The notes under the pieces: model-generated | Database searches by the model: none | The model's input: the letters and a program-made list of their open reading frames with translations, nothing else | What the model was told of the DNA's origin: nothing | Part shown: positions 55,224 to 63,992 of the stretch, in pieces | How the letters are laid out: each line of letters opens with the position of its first letter | Position numbering within the stretch: position 1 is the stretch's first letter | NCBI RefSeq assembly: GCF_003122085.1 | Contig: NZ_QEXV01000003.1 | Location: forward strand, 499,001 to 563,000 | From: Marinicauda salina | GTDB taxonomy: Bacteria > Pseudomonadota > Alphaproteobacteria > Caulobacterales > Maricaulaceae | Reading direction: 5' to 3' | Length of the DNA: 64,000 nt | Translations under genes and position numbers: made by a program

Positions 55224-55997
55224 GTGGCGGACACCAACCCGATCAAGCAGTTCGAGATCCATCCCGTCGCGCCGTTCCAGGTCGGCGGCTACGATCTCTC
55301 CTTCACCAATTCGAGCTATTTCATGGTGGTGGCCGTCGCGCTCAGCGTCGGCCTGCTCGCGCTGGCGATGTCGAAGCGCGCGCTCGTGCCGGGCCGCGCG
55401 CAATCCGTCGCCGAACTGCTCTACGAGTTCGTCGCGAACATGATCCGCTCCACGGCGGGCACCGACGGGCTGAAATTCTTCCCCTTCGTGTTCACGCTCT
55501 TCACCTTCGTCCTGATGGGCAACATGCTGGGAATGTTCCATTATTTCCCGGCGCCCGGAGCCCACGGCTTCACATTCACGAGCCATCTCATCATCACGGT
55601 CGCTCTGGCGCTGCTGGTGATGGCGATCGTCATCGGCTACGGCGTGTTCAAGAACGGGCTCGGCTTTCTGAAGGTTTTCAAGCCCTCAGGCGTGCCGATC
55701 GCGATCCTGCCCTTCGTGGTCCTGATCGAGGTGATCTCCTTCATCTCGCGGCCGATTTCGCTGTCGGTGCGTCTGTTCGCCAACATGCTCGCCGGGCATA
55801 TCCTGCTGAAGGTGTTCGCCGGCTTCATCGTCATGCTCGGCGCGGCCGGGGCGGCCTGGCCCATCGTCGGCGTCCTGCCCTTCGCGATGGTGGTGGGGCT
55901 GACGGCGCTGGAGTTCCTGGTCGCCTTCCTCCAGGCCTACGTGTTCGCCATCCTCACCTGCATCTATCTGAGCGACGCGCTCCACCCGGGGCACTGA
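55224..55997 (+). CDS. atpB: ATP synthase F0 subunit a
   Basis: A 257-residue subunit a with about six membrane helices. It forms the proton half-channels. The essential Arg lies in [13 protein letters not shown], and the final helix contains [14 protein letters not shown], both invariant. The N-terminus [11 protein letters not shown] is typical of alphaproteobacterial AtpB. It starts at GTG after AAAGGGACCGG. It is second in atpI-B-E-F'-F. Confidence 0.97.
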   Translation: MADTNPIKQFEIHPVAPFQVGGYDLSFTNSSYFMVVAVALSVGLLALAMSKRALVPGRAQSVAELLYEFVANMIRSTAGTDGLKFFPFVFTLFTFVLMGNMLGMFHYFPAPGAHGFTFTSHLIITVALALLVMAIVIGYGVFKNGLGFLKVFKPSGVPIAILPFVVLIEVISFISRPISLSVRLFANMLAGHILLKVFAGFIVMLGAAGAAWPIVGVLPFAMVVGLTALEFLVAFLQAYVFAILTCIYLSDALHPGH

Positions 55998-56049
55998 GCT
56001 CTCCGCACTTCGTCTTCAACCGCAATCCAGTCATCCAAGGAGCAACCTC

Positions 56050-56277
56050 ATGGAAGCGGAAGCCGCCAAGTTCATCGGGGCCGGCCTGGCCTGCGTCGGC
56101 ATGCTCGGGGCCGCGATCGGCGTCGGCAACATCTTCGGATCGTTCCTGCAGGGCGCGATGCGCAACCCGTCCGCCGCCCAGCAGCAGTTCGGCAACCTCA
56201 TCTTCGGCTTCGCCGTGACCGAGGCGCTGGGCATCTTCTCGCTGCTGATCGCGCTTCTGCTGCTTTTCGTCGTCTGA
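56050..56277 (+). CDS. atpE: ATP synthase F0 subunit c
   Basis: A 75-residue two-helix proteolipid that forms the rotor ring. Glu58 in [11 protein letters not shown] carries the translocated proton; RNP at 38-40 is the polar loop that touches F1. [20 protein letters not shown] is typical of alphaproteobacterial c subunits. It has the strongest ribosome binding site of the cluster (AAGGAGCAACC). A hairpin follows it, which could raise c-subunit yield compared with the downstream genes. Confidence 0.97.
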   Translation: MEAEAAKFIGAGLACVGMLGAAIGVGNIFGSFLQGAMRNPSAAQQQFGNLIFGFAVTEALGIFSLLIALLLLFVV

Positions 56278-56298
56278 TCCGGCGACGCCGGGACGCGC

Positions 56299-56332
56299 TG
56301 CGCCGGACGCCCACTGACGGCCGTCCGGCGCA
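56299..56332 (+). promoter_or_regulatory. Intercistronic hairpin after atpE
   Basis: TGCGCCGGACG and CGTCCGGCGCA form a perfect 11-base stem with a 12-base loop, followed by TCTTTT at 56339-56344. It lies in the 97-base gap between atpE and atpF'. It could end part of transcription or protect upstream mRNA. Confidence 0.6.
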
Positions 56333-56374
56333 AGGCGTCTTTTCCGAGATCAGCCTGACAGGGAGGTCGCCGAC

Positions 56375-56917
56375 ATGGCGCCGCAATCCCACGGTGAAGC
56401 CGCGGAACAAGCCGCCGAGCACGCCTCGGGCGCGTTCCCGCCCTTCGACCCGACCTATTTCGCCTCGCAGCTCTTCTGGCTCGCGATCAGCTTCGCGGTG
56501 CTCTACCTGCTGCTGTCGCGGTGGATCCTGCCGCGCATCGGCGGGGCGATCGAGGAGCGCCGAGACCGCATCGCCGACGATCTCGACGCCGCGGCGAACA
56601 TGAAGGCCCAGGCCGACGAGGCGGTGCGCGAATACGAGAAGTCGCTCGCCGACGCGCGGGCCAAGGCCCACTCGGTCGCCGCCGAGGCGAAAGCCGAGTC
56701 CGACCGGAAGATCGCCGAGGAGCTCGCCGAGGTCGACGCCGATCTCGACGCGAAACAGGCCGAAGCCGAGGGCCGCATCCGCGAATCGCGCGACGCCGCG
56801 CTCTCCGAGGTTCGCGGCATCGCCGCGACCGCCGCGGCGGCAGCCGTCGAGCGACTGTCAGGCGTCGAGATCGCCGAGACGGACGCGCAGAAGGCCGTCG
56901 ACGAGGCGAGGAGCTGA
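56375..56917 (+). CDS. atpF': ATP synthase F0 subunit b'
   Basis: A 180-residue b-type stalk subunit. One N-terminal membrane helix (about 30-50, [15 protein letters not shown]) is followed by a long charged coiled coil. The leading [18 protein letters not shown] is characteristic of b' of photosynthetic and alphaproteobacterial lineages, which use a b/b' heterodimer in place of b2. It overlaps no gene but ends just before atpF, with a two-base gap. Confidence 0.93.
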   Translation: MAPQSHGEAAEQAAEHASGAFPPFDPTYFASQLFWLAISFAVLYLLLSRWILPRIGGAIEERRDRIADDLDAAANMKAQADEAVREYEKSLADARAKAHSVAAEAKAESDRKIAEELAEVDADLDAKQAEAEGRIRESRDAALSEVRGIAATAAAAAVERLSGVEIAETDAQKAVDEARS

Positions 56918-56919
56918 CG

Positions 56920-57414
56920 ATGGGTTACCTGTTCTCCGATCCGACTTTCTGGGCCTTCATCGGCCTGATCGTCTTCTTCGTCGTGATCGCGCTGGTCGGC
57001 GCGCCGAAGATGCTCACGAAGATGCTCGACGACCGCGCCGAGAATATCCGAAAGGAGCTCGACGAGGCGCGGCGTCTGCGCGAGGAGGCCCAGGAGCGCC
57101 TGGCAACCTATGAGCGCCGCCAGCGCGAGGCGGCCGCCGAGGCCGAGCAGATCGTCAAGCAGGCCAAGCACGAGGCCGACCTGCTCCGCGAGGACGCGAA
57201 GAAGCAGATCGCCGAACGCATCGAGCGTCGCACGGCCATGGCCGAGCAGCGCATCGCCCAGGCCGAAGCCCAGGCGGCCAAGGAAGTCCGCGCGATGGCG
57301 GCCGACCTCGCCGTCGAGGCCGCCTCCGCCCTGCTGCAGAACAAGCTCACCAAGACGCAGAAGAACGCGCTGGTGAAGGACGATATCGCGGGGCTGAAGT
57401 CGCGGCTGAACTGA
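56920..57414 (+). CDS. atpF: ATP synthase F0 subunit b
   Basis: A 164-residue b subunit. A short membrane anchor (residues 8-27, DPTFWAFIGLIVFFVVIAL) precedes a coiled coil rich in Arg/Glu/Ala ending LKSRLN. It pairs with b' as the peripheral stalk linking F0 to F1. It is the last gene of the cluster; the F1 genes (atpHAGDC) are elsewhere, as is usual in alphaproteobacteria. A strong terminator follows. Confidence 0.93.
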   Translation: MGYLFSDPTFWAFIGLIVFFVVIALVGAPKMLTKMLDDRAENIRKELDEARRLREEAQERLATYERRQREAAAEAEQIVKQAKHEADLLREDAKKQIAERIERRTAMAEQRIAQAEAQAAKEVRAMAADLAVEAASALLQNKLTKTQKNALVKDDIAGLKSRLN

Positions 57415-57439
57415 CCGACCGGATCAGCCGGCGGAATCA

Positions 57440-57471
57440 AGAACGCCCGGGCCTGCGGCCCGGGCGTTTTC
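57440..57471. terminator. Strong intrinsic terminator after the atp operon
   Basis: CGCCCGGGCC and GGCCCGGGCG form a perfect 10-base stem (57444-57453 with 57457-57466) with a TGC loop, extended by AA/TT and followed by TTTTCTTG. The complement begins CAAGAAAACG, so it can act in both directions, ending atpF and the convergent small gene at 57498. Confidence 0.92.
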
Positions 57472-57497
57472 TTGTTCGGCCGCCTGAAGCGCCGAGG

Positions 57498-57779
57498 CTA
57501 TTCGTGTTCGCCGAAGGCCCGCTTGACCCGGTTCCAGAGACCCGGGTGGCGGCGCAGATAGTTGGTGATGATCCGGTGCGCCGTCTTCGACGTCGCCGCG
57601 ACCAGCAGCAGCCCCATGATGAAGACCGGCAGGCCGACGGGGATGATCGGCGTCACCAGCGCGAGCGGCAGCGCGATGGCCATCATGAACAGGCCAAGCG
57701 CAACGCCGACCGCGCGCACCAGCATCCGGACGATCCCCACGACGGGATTCCTGGACCAACCGTTTGCTGAGTCATTCAT
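57498..57779 (-). CDS. Small two-helix membrane protein (conserved)
   Basis: A 93-residue protein with two hydrophobic helices (about 14-35 and 38-62) and a basic C-terminal tail (TNYLRRHPGLWNRVKRAF). The PIIPVGLPVFIMGLLLVAATSKTAHRI region is typical of a small conserved inner-membrane family found in proteobacteria, for which I know no function. I chose the ATG at 57779; an ATG five codons earlier (57794) has GGAG close to it and is possible. It converges on the atp operon across the terminator. Confidence 0.75.
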   Translation of the reverse strand: MNDSANGWSRNPVVGIVRMLVRAVGVALGLFMMAIALPLALVTPIIPVGLPVFIMGLLLVAATSKTAHRIITNYLRRHPGLWNRVKRAFGEHE

Positions 57780-57947
57780 CGCCAATGGGGGCATCTCCGC
57801 GCGTCAGCGATCATTCGCCGCGTCTTATCTCGGTGTTCGAGGCTGATCATACAAGGCGAGGCATAATCTTTCGTGAGCTTGTAGCAGCGCCGGATGGCGA
57901 TTTCGGGGCGGTGTGGCGCCGCCTCCTCGGTCCGTTCCGCCGCGGCG

Positions 57948-58619
57948 TCACTCCGCGTCGGCGAGCCGGGACCGGCAGGCGCGCATGGTGGCGTCGGGCG
58001 GTTCGATCACGACGCGCAGGCGCTCGATCATGATGTCGCGCCCCTCCCCGGCCGCATCCGGCCAGACGCCGATCCACTCCTCGTCGTTCAGCTCCGTGTT
58101 CTCGGGCACCGAGAAACAGAATCCCCCGGTGGAGAACTGCTCGGACAGCGGGATCTCCCGCCAGCCGGAATCGTGCTGCACGGTGAAATAGCCGAGATGG
58201 AACGACGCGGGCTCGCCGGCCTCGATGGCACGGGCGCGCGCCTCGACGCGGACGATCCGGCCGATGACGCGTTGCTCGAATTCCAGGGGAATCGCCGCGC
58301 CGACGCCCGCCGACAGCCGGCCGGCGGCCTCGATCGAGGCGACGGCGCCGGCCCGCGCCAGCCCCTGCGCCCCGGCGCTGCTGATGTAGGTCACGCGCGT
58401 GCCGGGCCCCGGAATGAGCTGCGACAGGGCGGCGCCCTCGACGAGGAACTCCGTCTCCGTGACGCGGGGCTCGTCGCCCAGCGGACGCCAGGACAGCGCC
58501 TGCCAGATCAGCAGCGCGGCGAGGCCGATCGCGGCCGGGTAGAAGATCCAGTCCGGCAGGGACAGGCGCCCCAGCCGGCGGCCGGCCGCGGTCACGCGCG
58601 CGCCCGGCCCCGCGTTCAT
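57948..58619 (-). CDS. Conserved membrane-anchored protein downstream of gcvPB
   Basis: A 223-residue protein that I do not recognise. One membrane helix lies at about residues 24-45 (WIFYPAAIGLAALLIWQAL); the rest is a soluble, probably periplasmic domain of mixed beta structure with FHLGYFTVQHDSGWREIPL and an acidic GVWPDAAGEGRDIMIERLRV. Its ATG overlaps the gcvPB stop by four bases, so it is translated with the glycine-cleavage operon, but no link to that pathway can be seen. Confidence 0.65.
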   Translation of the reverse strand: MNAGPGARVTAAGRRLGRLSLPDWIFYPAAIGLAALLIWQALSWRPLGDEPRVTETEFLVEGAALSQLIPGPGTRVTYISSAGAQGLARAGAVASIEAAGRLSAGVGAAIPLEFEQRVIGRIVRVEARARAIEAGEPASFHLGYFTVQHDSGWREIPLSEQFSTGGFCFSVPENTELNDEEWIGVWPDAAGEGRDIMIERLRVVIEPPDATMRACRSRLADAE

Positions 58620-60187
58620 TCAGCCGCCGCCGGGTGCTCCGCCGGCGGAGTCCAGCGCAGGACCGGCGAACGCGCCGCCCGGGTCTCGTCGAGCCGCTTG
58701 GTCGGCGCATGTATCGGGGCGGCCCGGAACCGTTCGGTCTCGCCGGCCTTCGCCGCCAGGGCGAGCGCCTCGAGCGTCTCGCAGAAACGGTCGAGCCCGG
58801 CCCGGGACTCGGTTTCGGTCGGCTCGATCAGCATGGCGCCGTGCACGACGAGCGGGAAATACATGGTCATCGGGTGATACCCCTCGTCGATCATCGCCTT
58901 TGCGAAGTCGAGCGTCGAGACCCCGGTGTCCTTGAGGAAGCGGTCGTCGAACAGCGCCTCGTGCATGCAGGTCCCCTCGAACGCCGGCGTCATCACGTGC
59001 TTCAGGCGCGCGAGCACGTAATTGGCGTTCAGCACGGCGTCCTCGGCGGCCTGGCGGAGACCGTCGGAGCCGTGGCTCATCATGTAGGATAGGGCGCGGG
59101 TGAACATGCCCATCTGGCCGTGGAAGGCGACCATCCGGCCGAACGGCTCGCCCTCGGCCTCGTCGGCGTTCTCGACCATGCGCCAGCTGTCGCCGTCCTT
59201 CTCCACGTACGGCACCGGCGCGTAGGGCGCGAGCGCCTCGGAGAACACCGTCGGTCCGGCGCCCGGCCCGCCGCCGCCATGCGGCGTGGAGAAGGTCTTG
59301 TGCAGGTTGATGTGCATGGCGTCGACGCCGAGATCGCCCGGGCGCACGCGGCCCATGATGGCGTTCAAGTTGGCGCCGTCGCAGTAGAAATACCCGCCCG
59401 CCTCGTGGATCGCGTCGGCGATCGCGATGATGTCGCGCTCGAACAGGCCGCACGTGTTCGGGTTGGTCAGCATGATGCCGGCGACGTCGTCGCCGAGCTT
59501 GGCGCGGAACGCCTCCATGTCGACCCGGCCCGTCTTGTCGGCGGGGATCTCGTCGGTCGTGAAGCCGCACTGAACCGCGGTCGCCGGATTGGTGCCGTGC
59601 GCGCTCTCGGGCACGAGGACCCGGCGGCGCTTGGTCTCGCCGCGCGCGTCGAGCGCGGCGCGGATCGCCATCATCCCGCACAGCTCGCCGTGCGCGCCGG
59701 CCTTCGGGCTCATCGCCACGGCGTGGGCGCCGGTGAGCGTGACGAGCCAGTGCGCCAGCTCGCCGATCAGCTCGTAGGCGCCCTGCACCGTCGATTGCGG
59801 CTGCAGCGGGTGGAGATCGGCGAAGCCGGGAAGCCGCGCCACCTTCTCGTTGAGCCGCGGATTGTGCTTCATCGTGCACGAGCCGAGCGGGTAGAGCCCG
59901 AGATCGATCGCGTAATTCTTGCGGCTGAGGCGGACATAGTGGCGCATCGTCTCCGGCTCGGAGAGCCCGGGCAGGCCGATGGCGTCCTCGCGCTCGAGCC
60001 CGGAGAGACGGCTCGTTCGCCCCTTCGGCTCGGGCAGGTCCACGCCGGTCTTGTCGTAATCGCCGCGCTCGAAGATCAGCGGCTCGGCCTGCTCCAGCCC
60101 CTTGGAGCCGGAGAAGGTCTCGAGATAGGCGCCCGGGTCGTTGACCGAGGCGGGCTGCACGGCGCTTTTCTGCATGTTCACGCCCAT
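58616..60187 (-). CDS. gcvPB: Glycine dehydrogenase (P protein) subunit 2
   Basis: The 523-residue C-terminal half of the split glycine decarboxylase. HINLHKTFSTPHGGGGPG holds the PLP-binding Lys297, and SPKAGAHGELCGM and AHGTNPATAV are family motifs. With GcvPA it removes CO2 from glycine and passes the aminomethyl group to lipoyl-GcvH. An ATG at codon 5 is an alternative start. It is encoded two bases after gcvPA. Confidence 0.96.
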   Translation of the reverse strand: MGVNMQKSAVQPASVNDPGAYLETFSGSKGLEQAEPLIFERGDYDKTGVDLPEPKGRTSRLSGLEREDAIGLPGLSEPETMRHYVRLSRKNYAIDLGLYPLGSCTMKHNPRLNEKVARLPGFADLHPLQPQSTVQGAYELIGELAHWLVTLTGAHAVAMSPKAGAHGELCGMMAIRAALDARGETKRRRVLVPESAHGTNPATAVQCGFTTDEIPADKTGRVDMEAFRAKLGDDVAGIMLTNPNTCGLFERDIIAIADAIHEAGGYFYCDGANLNAIMGRVRPGDLGVDAMHINLHKTFSTPHGGGGPGAGPTVFSEALAPYAPVPYVEKDGDSWRMVENADEAEGEPFGRMVAFHGQMGMFTRALSYMMSHGSDGLRQAAEDAVLNANYVLARLKHVMTPAFEGTCMHEALFDDRFLKDTGVSTLDFAKAMIDEGYHPMTMYFPLVVHGAMLIEPTETESRAGLDRFCETLEALALAAKAGETERFRAAPIHAPTKRLDETRAARSPVLRWTPPAEHPAAAE

Positions 60188-60189
60188 GG

Positions 60190-61536
60190 TCAGAGCACCT
60201 CTTTCAGCGCGCGTTCGAATGCATCGATATCGGCGTCGGTGTTGGTTTCGGTCGCCGCCACGATCAGCCGGTCGTCCAGGCCCGCCTTCGGGAAGAGCCG
60301 GCCGGCGGGAACGCCGGCGAGCACGTCTTTGTCCGCCAGCGCCTCGACGACCTCGGCGGCGTTCTTCTCGAGCTTCAGCGTGAACTCGTTGAAGAAGGCG
60401 TCGGTCTCCAGCGTCACGCCGTCGAGGGCCGACAGCCGGTCGGCGAGCTCGCAGGCGCGCTCGTGGTTGAGACGGGCGAGCCGTCTCAGTCCCGTCTCTC
60501 CGAGCAGCGTCATGTGAATGGTGAAGGCCAGCGCCATCAGGCCGGAATTGGTGCAGATGTTCGACGTCGCCTTGTCGCGGCGGATGTGCTGCTCGCGCGT
60601 CGACAGGGTGAGCACGTAGCCGCGCCGGCCGTCGGCGTCGACGGTCTCGCCGGCGAGGCGGCCGGGCATGTTGCGTATGTAGTTGCGGTCGCCGCGGCAC
60701 GCGAACAGCCCGACATAGGGCCCGCCGAACTGCAGGCCGACGCCGAGCGACTGGCCCTCGCCGACCACGATATCGGCGCCCATCTCGCCCGGCGACTTCA
60801 TCAGCCCGAGCGCGACGGCTTCGGTGACCACCGCGACCAGCAGCGCGCCCTTCTCGTGGGCGGCCTCGGCGATCTCGGAAAGGTCCTGCGCGCGGCCGAA
60901 CACGTCGGGGTTCTGCACCACCACGCAGGCCGTTTCGTCGTCGATCGAGGCGGCGATGTCGCCGGCGCGGTCGGGCGTCGGCGCCTCGTAGGCGACCTCG
61001 ATGTCCATGTACCTGGCGAGCGTCCGGGTCGCCTCGGCGTAGTGGGGGTGGAGATTGCCGGCGAGCACGGCCTTGCCGCGCTTGGTGACGCGCGCGGCCA
61101 TCAGCACGGCTTCGGCGCAGGCCGTCGAGCCGTCGTACATCGAGGCGTTCGCCGTCTCCATGCCGGTCAGGAGCGCGACCTGGGTCTGGAACTCGAACAG
61201 GGTCTGCAGCGTGCCCTGGCTGATCTCCGGCTGGTACGGCGTGTAGGCCGTCAGGAACTCCGAGCGCTGGATCAGGTGATCGACCGTCGCCGGGACGTGG
61301 TGGCGATAGGCGCCCGCCCCGACGAAGAAAGCCGCGTCGGTCGCGGCGAGATTCTTCGACGCCATGGTCCGGAACGCCCGCTCGACGTCGAGCTCGGGCG
61401 CGCAACGGGGCAGGTCGACGGGCCCGTCGAGACGCGCGGCCTCGGGCACGTCGGCGAACAGGTCGTCGATGGAGGCGACGCCGACGGTCTCGAGCATCGC
61501 CTCGCGATCTTCAGGGCTCAGAGGGAGGTAGCGCAT
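60190..61536 (-). CDS. gcvPA: Glycine dehydrogenase (P protein) subunit 1
   Basis: A 448-residue GcvPA, the N-terminal half of the split P protein. [39 protein letters not shown] and [20 protein letters not shown] are characteristic, as is [15 protein letters not shown]. It forms an alpha2beta2 enzyme with GcvPB. It follows gcvH by 10 bases in the operon gcvT-gcvH-gcvPA-gcvPB. Confidence 0.96.
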   Translation of the reverse strand: MRYLPLSPEDREAMLETVGVASIDDLFADVPEAARLDGPVDLPRCAPELDVERAFRTMASKNLAATDAAFFVGAGAYRHHVPATVDHLIQRSEFLTAYTPYQPEISQGTLQTLFEFQTQVALLTGMETANASMYDGSTACAEAVLMAARVTKRGKAVLAGNLHPHYAEATRTLARYMDIEVAYEAPTPDRAGDIAASIDDETACVVVQNPDVFGRAQDLSEIAEAAHEKGALLVAVVTEAVALGLMKSPGEMGADIVVGEGQSLGVGLQFGGPYVGLFACRGDRNYIRNMPGRLAGETVDADGRRGYVLTLSTREQHIRRDKATSNICTNSGLMALAFTIHMTLLGETGLRRLARLNHERACELADRLSALDGVTLETDAFFNEFTLKLEKNAAEVVEALADKDVLAGVPAGRLFPKAGLDDRLIVAATETNTDADIDAFERALKEVL

Positions 61537-61546
61537 GCGGTGCCGT

Positions 61547-61918
61547 TCACTCCTCGATGTGCTTCTTGTAGGCGTCGGCGTCCATCAGGGACTCGACTTC
61601 CGAGGCGTCCGTCAGCTTCAGCTTCACGAACCAGGCCTCGTCCTCGGGGGACTCGTCGACCTTGCCGGGTTCGCCCTCGAGCACGTCGTTGACGGCGATC
61701 ACCTCGCCGGACGCCGGGGCGTAGACTTCGGAGGCCGCCTTGGCGGACTCGACGACCGCGAGCTCGTCGCCCTTGGCCACGGTCTTGCCGACCTCGGGCA
61801 GCTCGACGAACACGACGCCGTTGAGCTCCGCGGCGGCGTGCTTCGAGATGCCGACGACGGCCTCGTCGCCGTCGACGCGGATCCATTCGTGCTGTTCGGT
61901 GTAGCGCGTTTCAGCCAT
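61547..61918 (-). CDS. gcvH: Glycine cleavage system H protein
   Basis: A 123-residue lipoyl carrier. Lys60 in [14 protein letters not shown] is the lipoylated residue; [11 protein letters not shown] opens the fold and WFVKLKL lies near the end. It shuttles the aminomethyl group between the P, T and L proteins. Normal length. It lies 35 bases downstream of gcvT, after GGAGGAGAACG. Confidence 0.97.
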   Translation of the reverse strand: MAETRYTEQHEWIRVDGDEAVVGISKHAAAELNGVVFVELPEVGKTVAKGDELAVVESAKAASEVYAPASGEVIAVNDVLEGEPGKVDESPEDEAWFVKLKLTDASEVESLMDADAYKKHIEE

Positions 61919-61953
61919 TTGGCGTTCTCCTCCCGGGAAATAACTAGCCCGCG

Positions 61954-63060
61954 TCAGCCGCGGAAAAACCTGTGTTCGGTGAACGGGGTCTTCACGACCT
62001 CGGCCGCCCGCGGCTTGCCGCGGACGAGAATGTCCAGCGCCTGGCCCGGCTCGGCGAGGTCGGCGCGGACATAGCCCATCGCGACCGGTCCGCCCAGCGT
62101 CGGCCCGAATCCGCCCGAGGTGACGACTCCGACGGTCTCGCCCTCATGGACGATCTCCGAGCCCTCGCGCGCGGGCGCGCGATCATTGAGCGCCAGGCCG
62201 ACGCGCTTGCGCTCCGGCCCGTCCGCGATCTGCTTGAGGATGCGCCGCGCGCCGGGAAAGTCGGCGCGCTCGCGGCGGGACTTCGCGATCGCCCAGGCGA
62301 GCGCGGCCTCGACCGGCGTCGTGGTCTCGTCCATGTCGTGGCCGTAGAGGCAGAGCCCGGCCTCCAGGCGCAGCGTGTCGCGCGCGCCCAGGCCGATCGG
62401 CGCGACCCGCTCGTCGGACAGGAGAAGACGCGCGATCTCCTCGGCCTTGTCGGCGGGCGTCGAGATCTCGAAGCCGTCCTCGCCGGTATAGCCCGAGCGC
62501 GAGATCATCACGTCGGCGCCGGCGAGTTCGAACCAGCCCGCCTGCATGAACTTGAGCTCCGTCGCGCCCGCGCACAGCGGCTCGAGCGCCGCAGCGGCCT
62601 CGGGGCCCTGCAGCGCCAGCAGCGCCCGGTCGGGCAACTCGACGAGTTCGGCGCGCCGGCCGAACCGGTCGCGCATGTAGGCGAAATCCGATCCCTTCAC
62701 GGCGGCGTTGACGACGATGAACAGGCCCTCGTCGTCGGGACGGGAGACCATGAAGTCGTCCTTGATCCCGCCTTCCTCGTTCAGCAGCAGCGTGTATTTC
62801 TGGCGGCCCGGCTGCAGCTTCTCCAGGTCGGCGGTGATCAGCGCCTCCAGGGCCCCGACATCACCGGTCACGCGCGCCTGGCCCATGTGGGAGACGTCGA
62901 ACAGCCCGGCGCGTTCGCGCACCTGCTTGTGCTCGGCCAGCACGCCCTCGAACTGGACGGGCATCTCGTAACCGGCGAACGGAACCATGCGCGCGCCCAG
63001 CTCGACATGGAGCGCGTAGAGCGGCGTGCGGCTCAGCGGAGTGTCCTGGGTGTCGGCCAT
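61954..63060 (-). CDS. gcvT: Glycine cleavage system T protein (aminomethyltransferase)
   Basis: A 368-residue GcvT that transfers the methylene from aminomethyl-GcvH to tetrahydrofolate, releasing ammonia. PVQFEGVLAEHKQVRERAGLFDVSHMGQ near 34-61 holds the catalytic Asp, and MVSRPDDEG, YTGEDGFEI and GLGARDTLRLEAG are typical. First gene of the operon, behind the glycine riboswitch. The leader between the likely promoter and this ATG is about 300 bases. Confidence 0.96.
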   Translation of the reverse strand: MADTQDTPLSRTPLYALHVELGARMVPFAGYEMPVQFEGVLAEHKQVRERAGLFDVSHMGQARVTGDVGALEALITADLEKLQPGRQKYTLLLNEEGGIKDDFMVSRPDDEGLFIVVNAAVKGSDFAYMRDRFGRRAELVELPDRALLALQGPEAAAALEPLCAGATELKFMQAGWFELAGADVMISRSGYTGEDGFEISTPADKAEEIARLLLSDERVAPIGLGARDTLRLEAGLCLYGHDMDETTTPVEAALAWAIAKSRRERADFPGARRILKQIADGPERKRVGLALNDRAPAREGSEIVHEGETVGVVTSGGFGPTLGGPVAMGYVRADLAEPGQALDILVRGKPRAAEVVKTPFTEHRFFRG

Positions 63061-63124
63061 CGATCGTCCCTGGCGAGCGCTTGTCTTCGACGGTCTCCGC
63101 CTGGAGAACCGCCATCGCGCCCCC

Positions 63125-63316
63125 GCTGTCTCGACGACCTGAGAGATTGGGCGGCCGGGGACGTCGCCGCCCGCGCCGCTTGCTCCTTCGGTGGAATGGC
63201 GATCGAAATCGCCATCCGCTTTCCAGCGTCGGCCTGTTCCCGCGGTCCCTTAGCCTGAGCGTTTCCGGGGCGGTTGCGCCTTCGGCGCCGGCGTCTTCGG
63301 CCGGTCTCTCCCGCGG
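63125..63316 (-). promoter_or_regulatory. Tandem glycine riboswitch
   Basis: On the minus strand two aptamers follow each other. Aptamer 1: CCGCGGGAGAG (63316-63306), then GCCGAAGGCGCAACC (63286-63272), then ACGCTCAGGC. Aptamer 2: ACGCTGGAAAGCGG, then CACCGAAGGAGCAAGC, then AATCTCTCAGGTC and GACAG (ending 63125). The CCGAAGG-GCAA and CTCAGG blocks are the conserved core of gcvT-type glycine aptamers. Glycine binding should turn on gcvT-H-PA-PB. This accounts for most of the 362-base gap 63061-63422. Confidence 0.93.
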
Positions 63317-63368
63317 GGGCCTCTATGTACCGACTCGCTCGCCGCATGGCGCGCGCTTCGGTGGCGCC

Positions 63369-63396
63369 ACACTACTTTCGAGGCGGCGTCTGTCAA
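63369..63396 (-). promoter_or_regulatory. Candidate promoter of the gcv operon
   Basis: On the minus strand TTGACA (63396-63391) and TAGTGT (63374-63369) are 16 bases apart. The -35 is perfect and the -10 weak. Transcription from here would begin about 45 bases before the riboswitch. Confidence 0.5.
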
Positions 63397-63422
63397 TCGC
63401 GCCGACGCACCGGCGCGAGGCG

Positions 63423-63992
63423 TCAGCCGCCCTGCCCGGCGTCCACGCGGAAGCGCAGACCGGAGCGGTTGAACTCCAGCTGCTCGTCGGTCAGCTCGAA
63501 ACCGACGATGATCTCGAAATTGGCGCCCGACGTGTCGGCCTCGGCCCGCGGTATCCGGATCGAGTCGAACTCCTCGGTGACCAGCACGCGATCCTCGTCG
63601 CGGTCGAAACGCACGGTGATCGGGAAGACCTGCTTGTCGATGACCGCGGTGTCGCGGCGCGTCACGGTGACGAAGTAGTTGTAGGTGTGCTCGCGGCCCT
63701 CCGCGGCGGGGCCGCGGCCGAAGGCGAAGCGGATCGCCATCGACACGTCGATCGGCGACGCCTGGCGGTCGGTGTAGCGGCAGCGGCTCGCGACATCGAG
63801 AATCTCGCCGGTGAAGCCGACATTCTCGAACACGGGGTCGTCGCCCTCGATCTCGACGAGCCTGTGGGCGTCATACAGGGACAGCGCATTCGGGCACGGG
63901 CCGGGGTTGGGCTCGGGCGAACCCAGCGTGTCCCGGACGGTCTGGCATCCGGTCAGCGCGAGCGCGGCGGCGAGACAGGCGGCGAGACGCAT
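63423..63992 (-). CDS. Lipoprotein of unknown function
   Basis: A 189-residue protein with a lipoprotein signal (ALTGC, Cys16). The mature part has CPNALSLYDAHRLVEIEG and a later SRCRYTDR, which together with the strand-rich middle suggest a beta-sandwich. Relatives occur widely in alphaproteobacteria without a known role. Normal codon use. The start is 8 bases from the right end of the window, so an earlier start cannot be excluded. Confidence 0.8.
   Translation of the reverse strand: MRLAACLAAALALTGCQTVRDTLGSPEPNPGPCPNALSLYDAHRLVEIEGDDPVFENVGFTGEILDVASRCRYTDRQASPIDVSMAIRFAFGRGPAAEGREHTYNYFVTVTRRDTAVIDKQVFPITVRFDRDEDRVLVTEEFDSIRIPRAEADTSGANFEIIVGFELTDEQLEFNRSGLRFRVDAGQGG

Noticed and set aside
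63033-63347. Minus-strand frame before gcvT
   Set aside because: It lies in the glycine riboswitch and its leader; the conserved RNA blocks explain the sequence.
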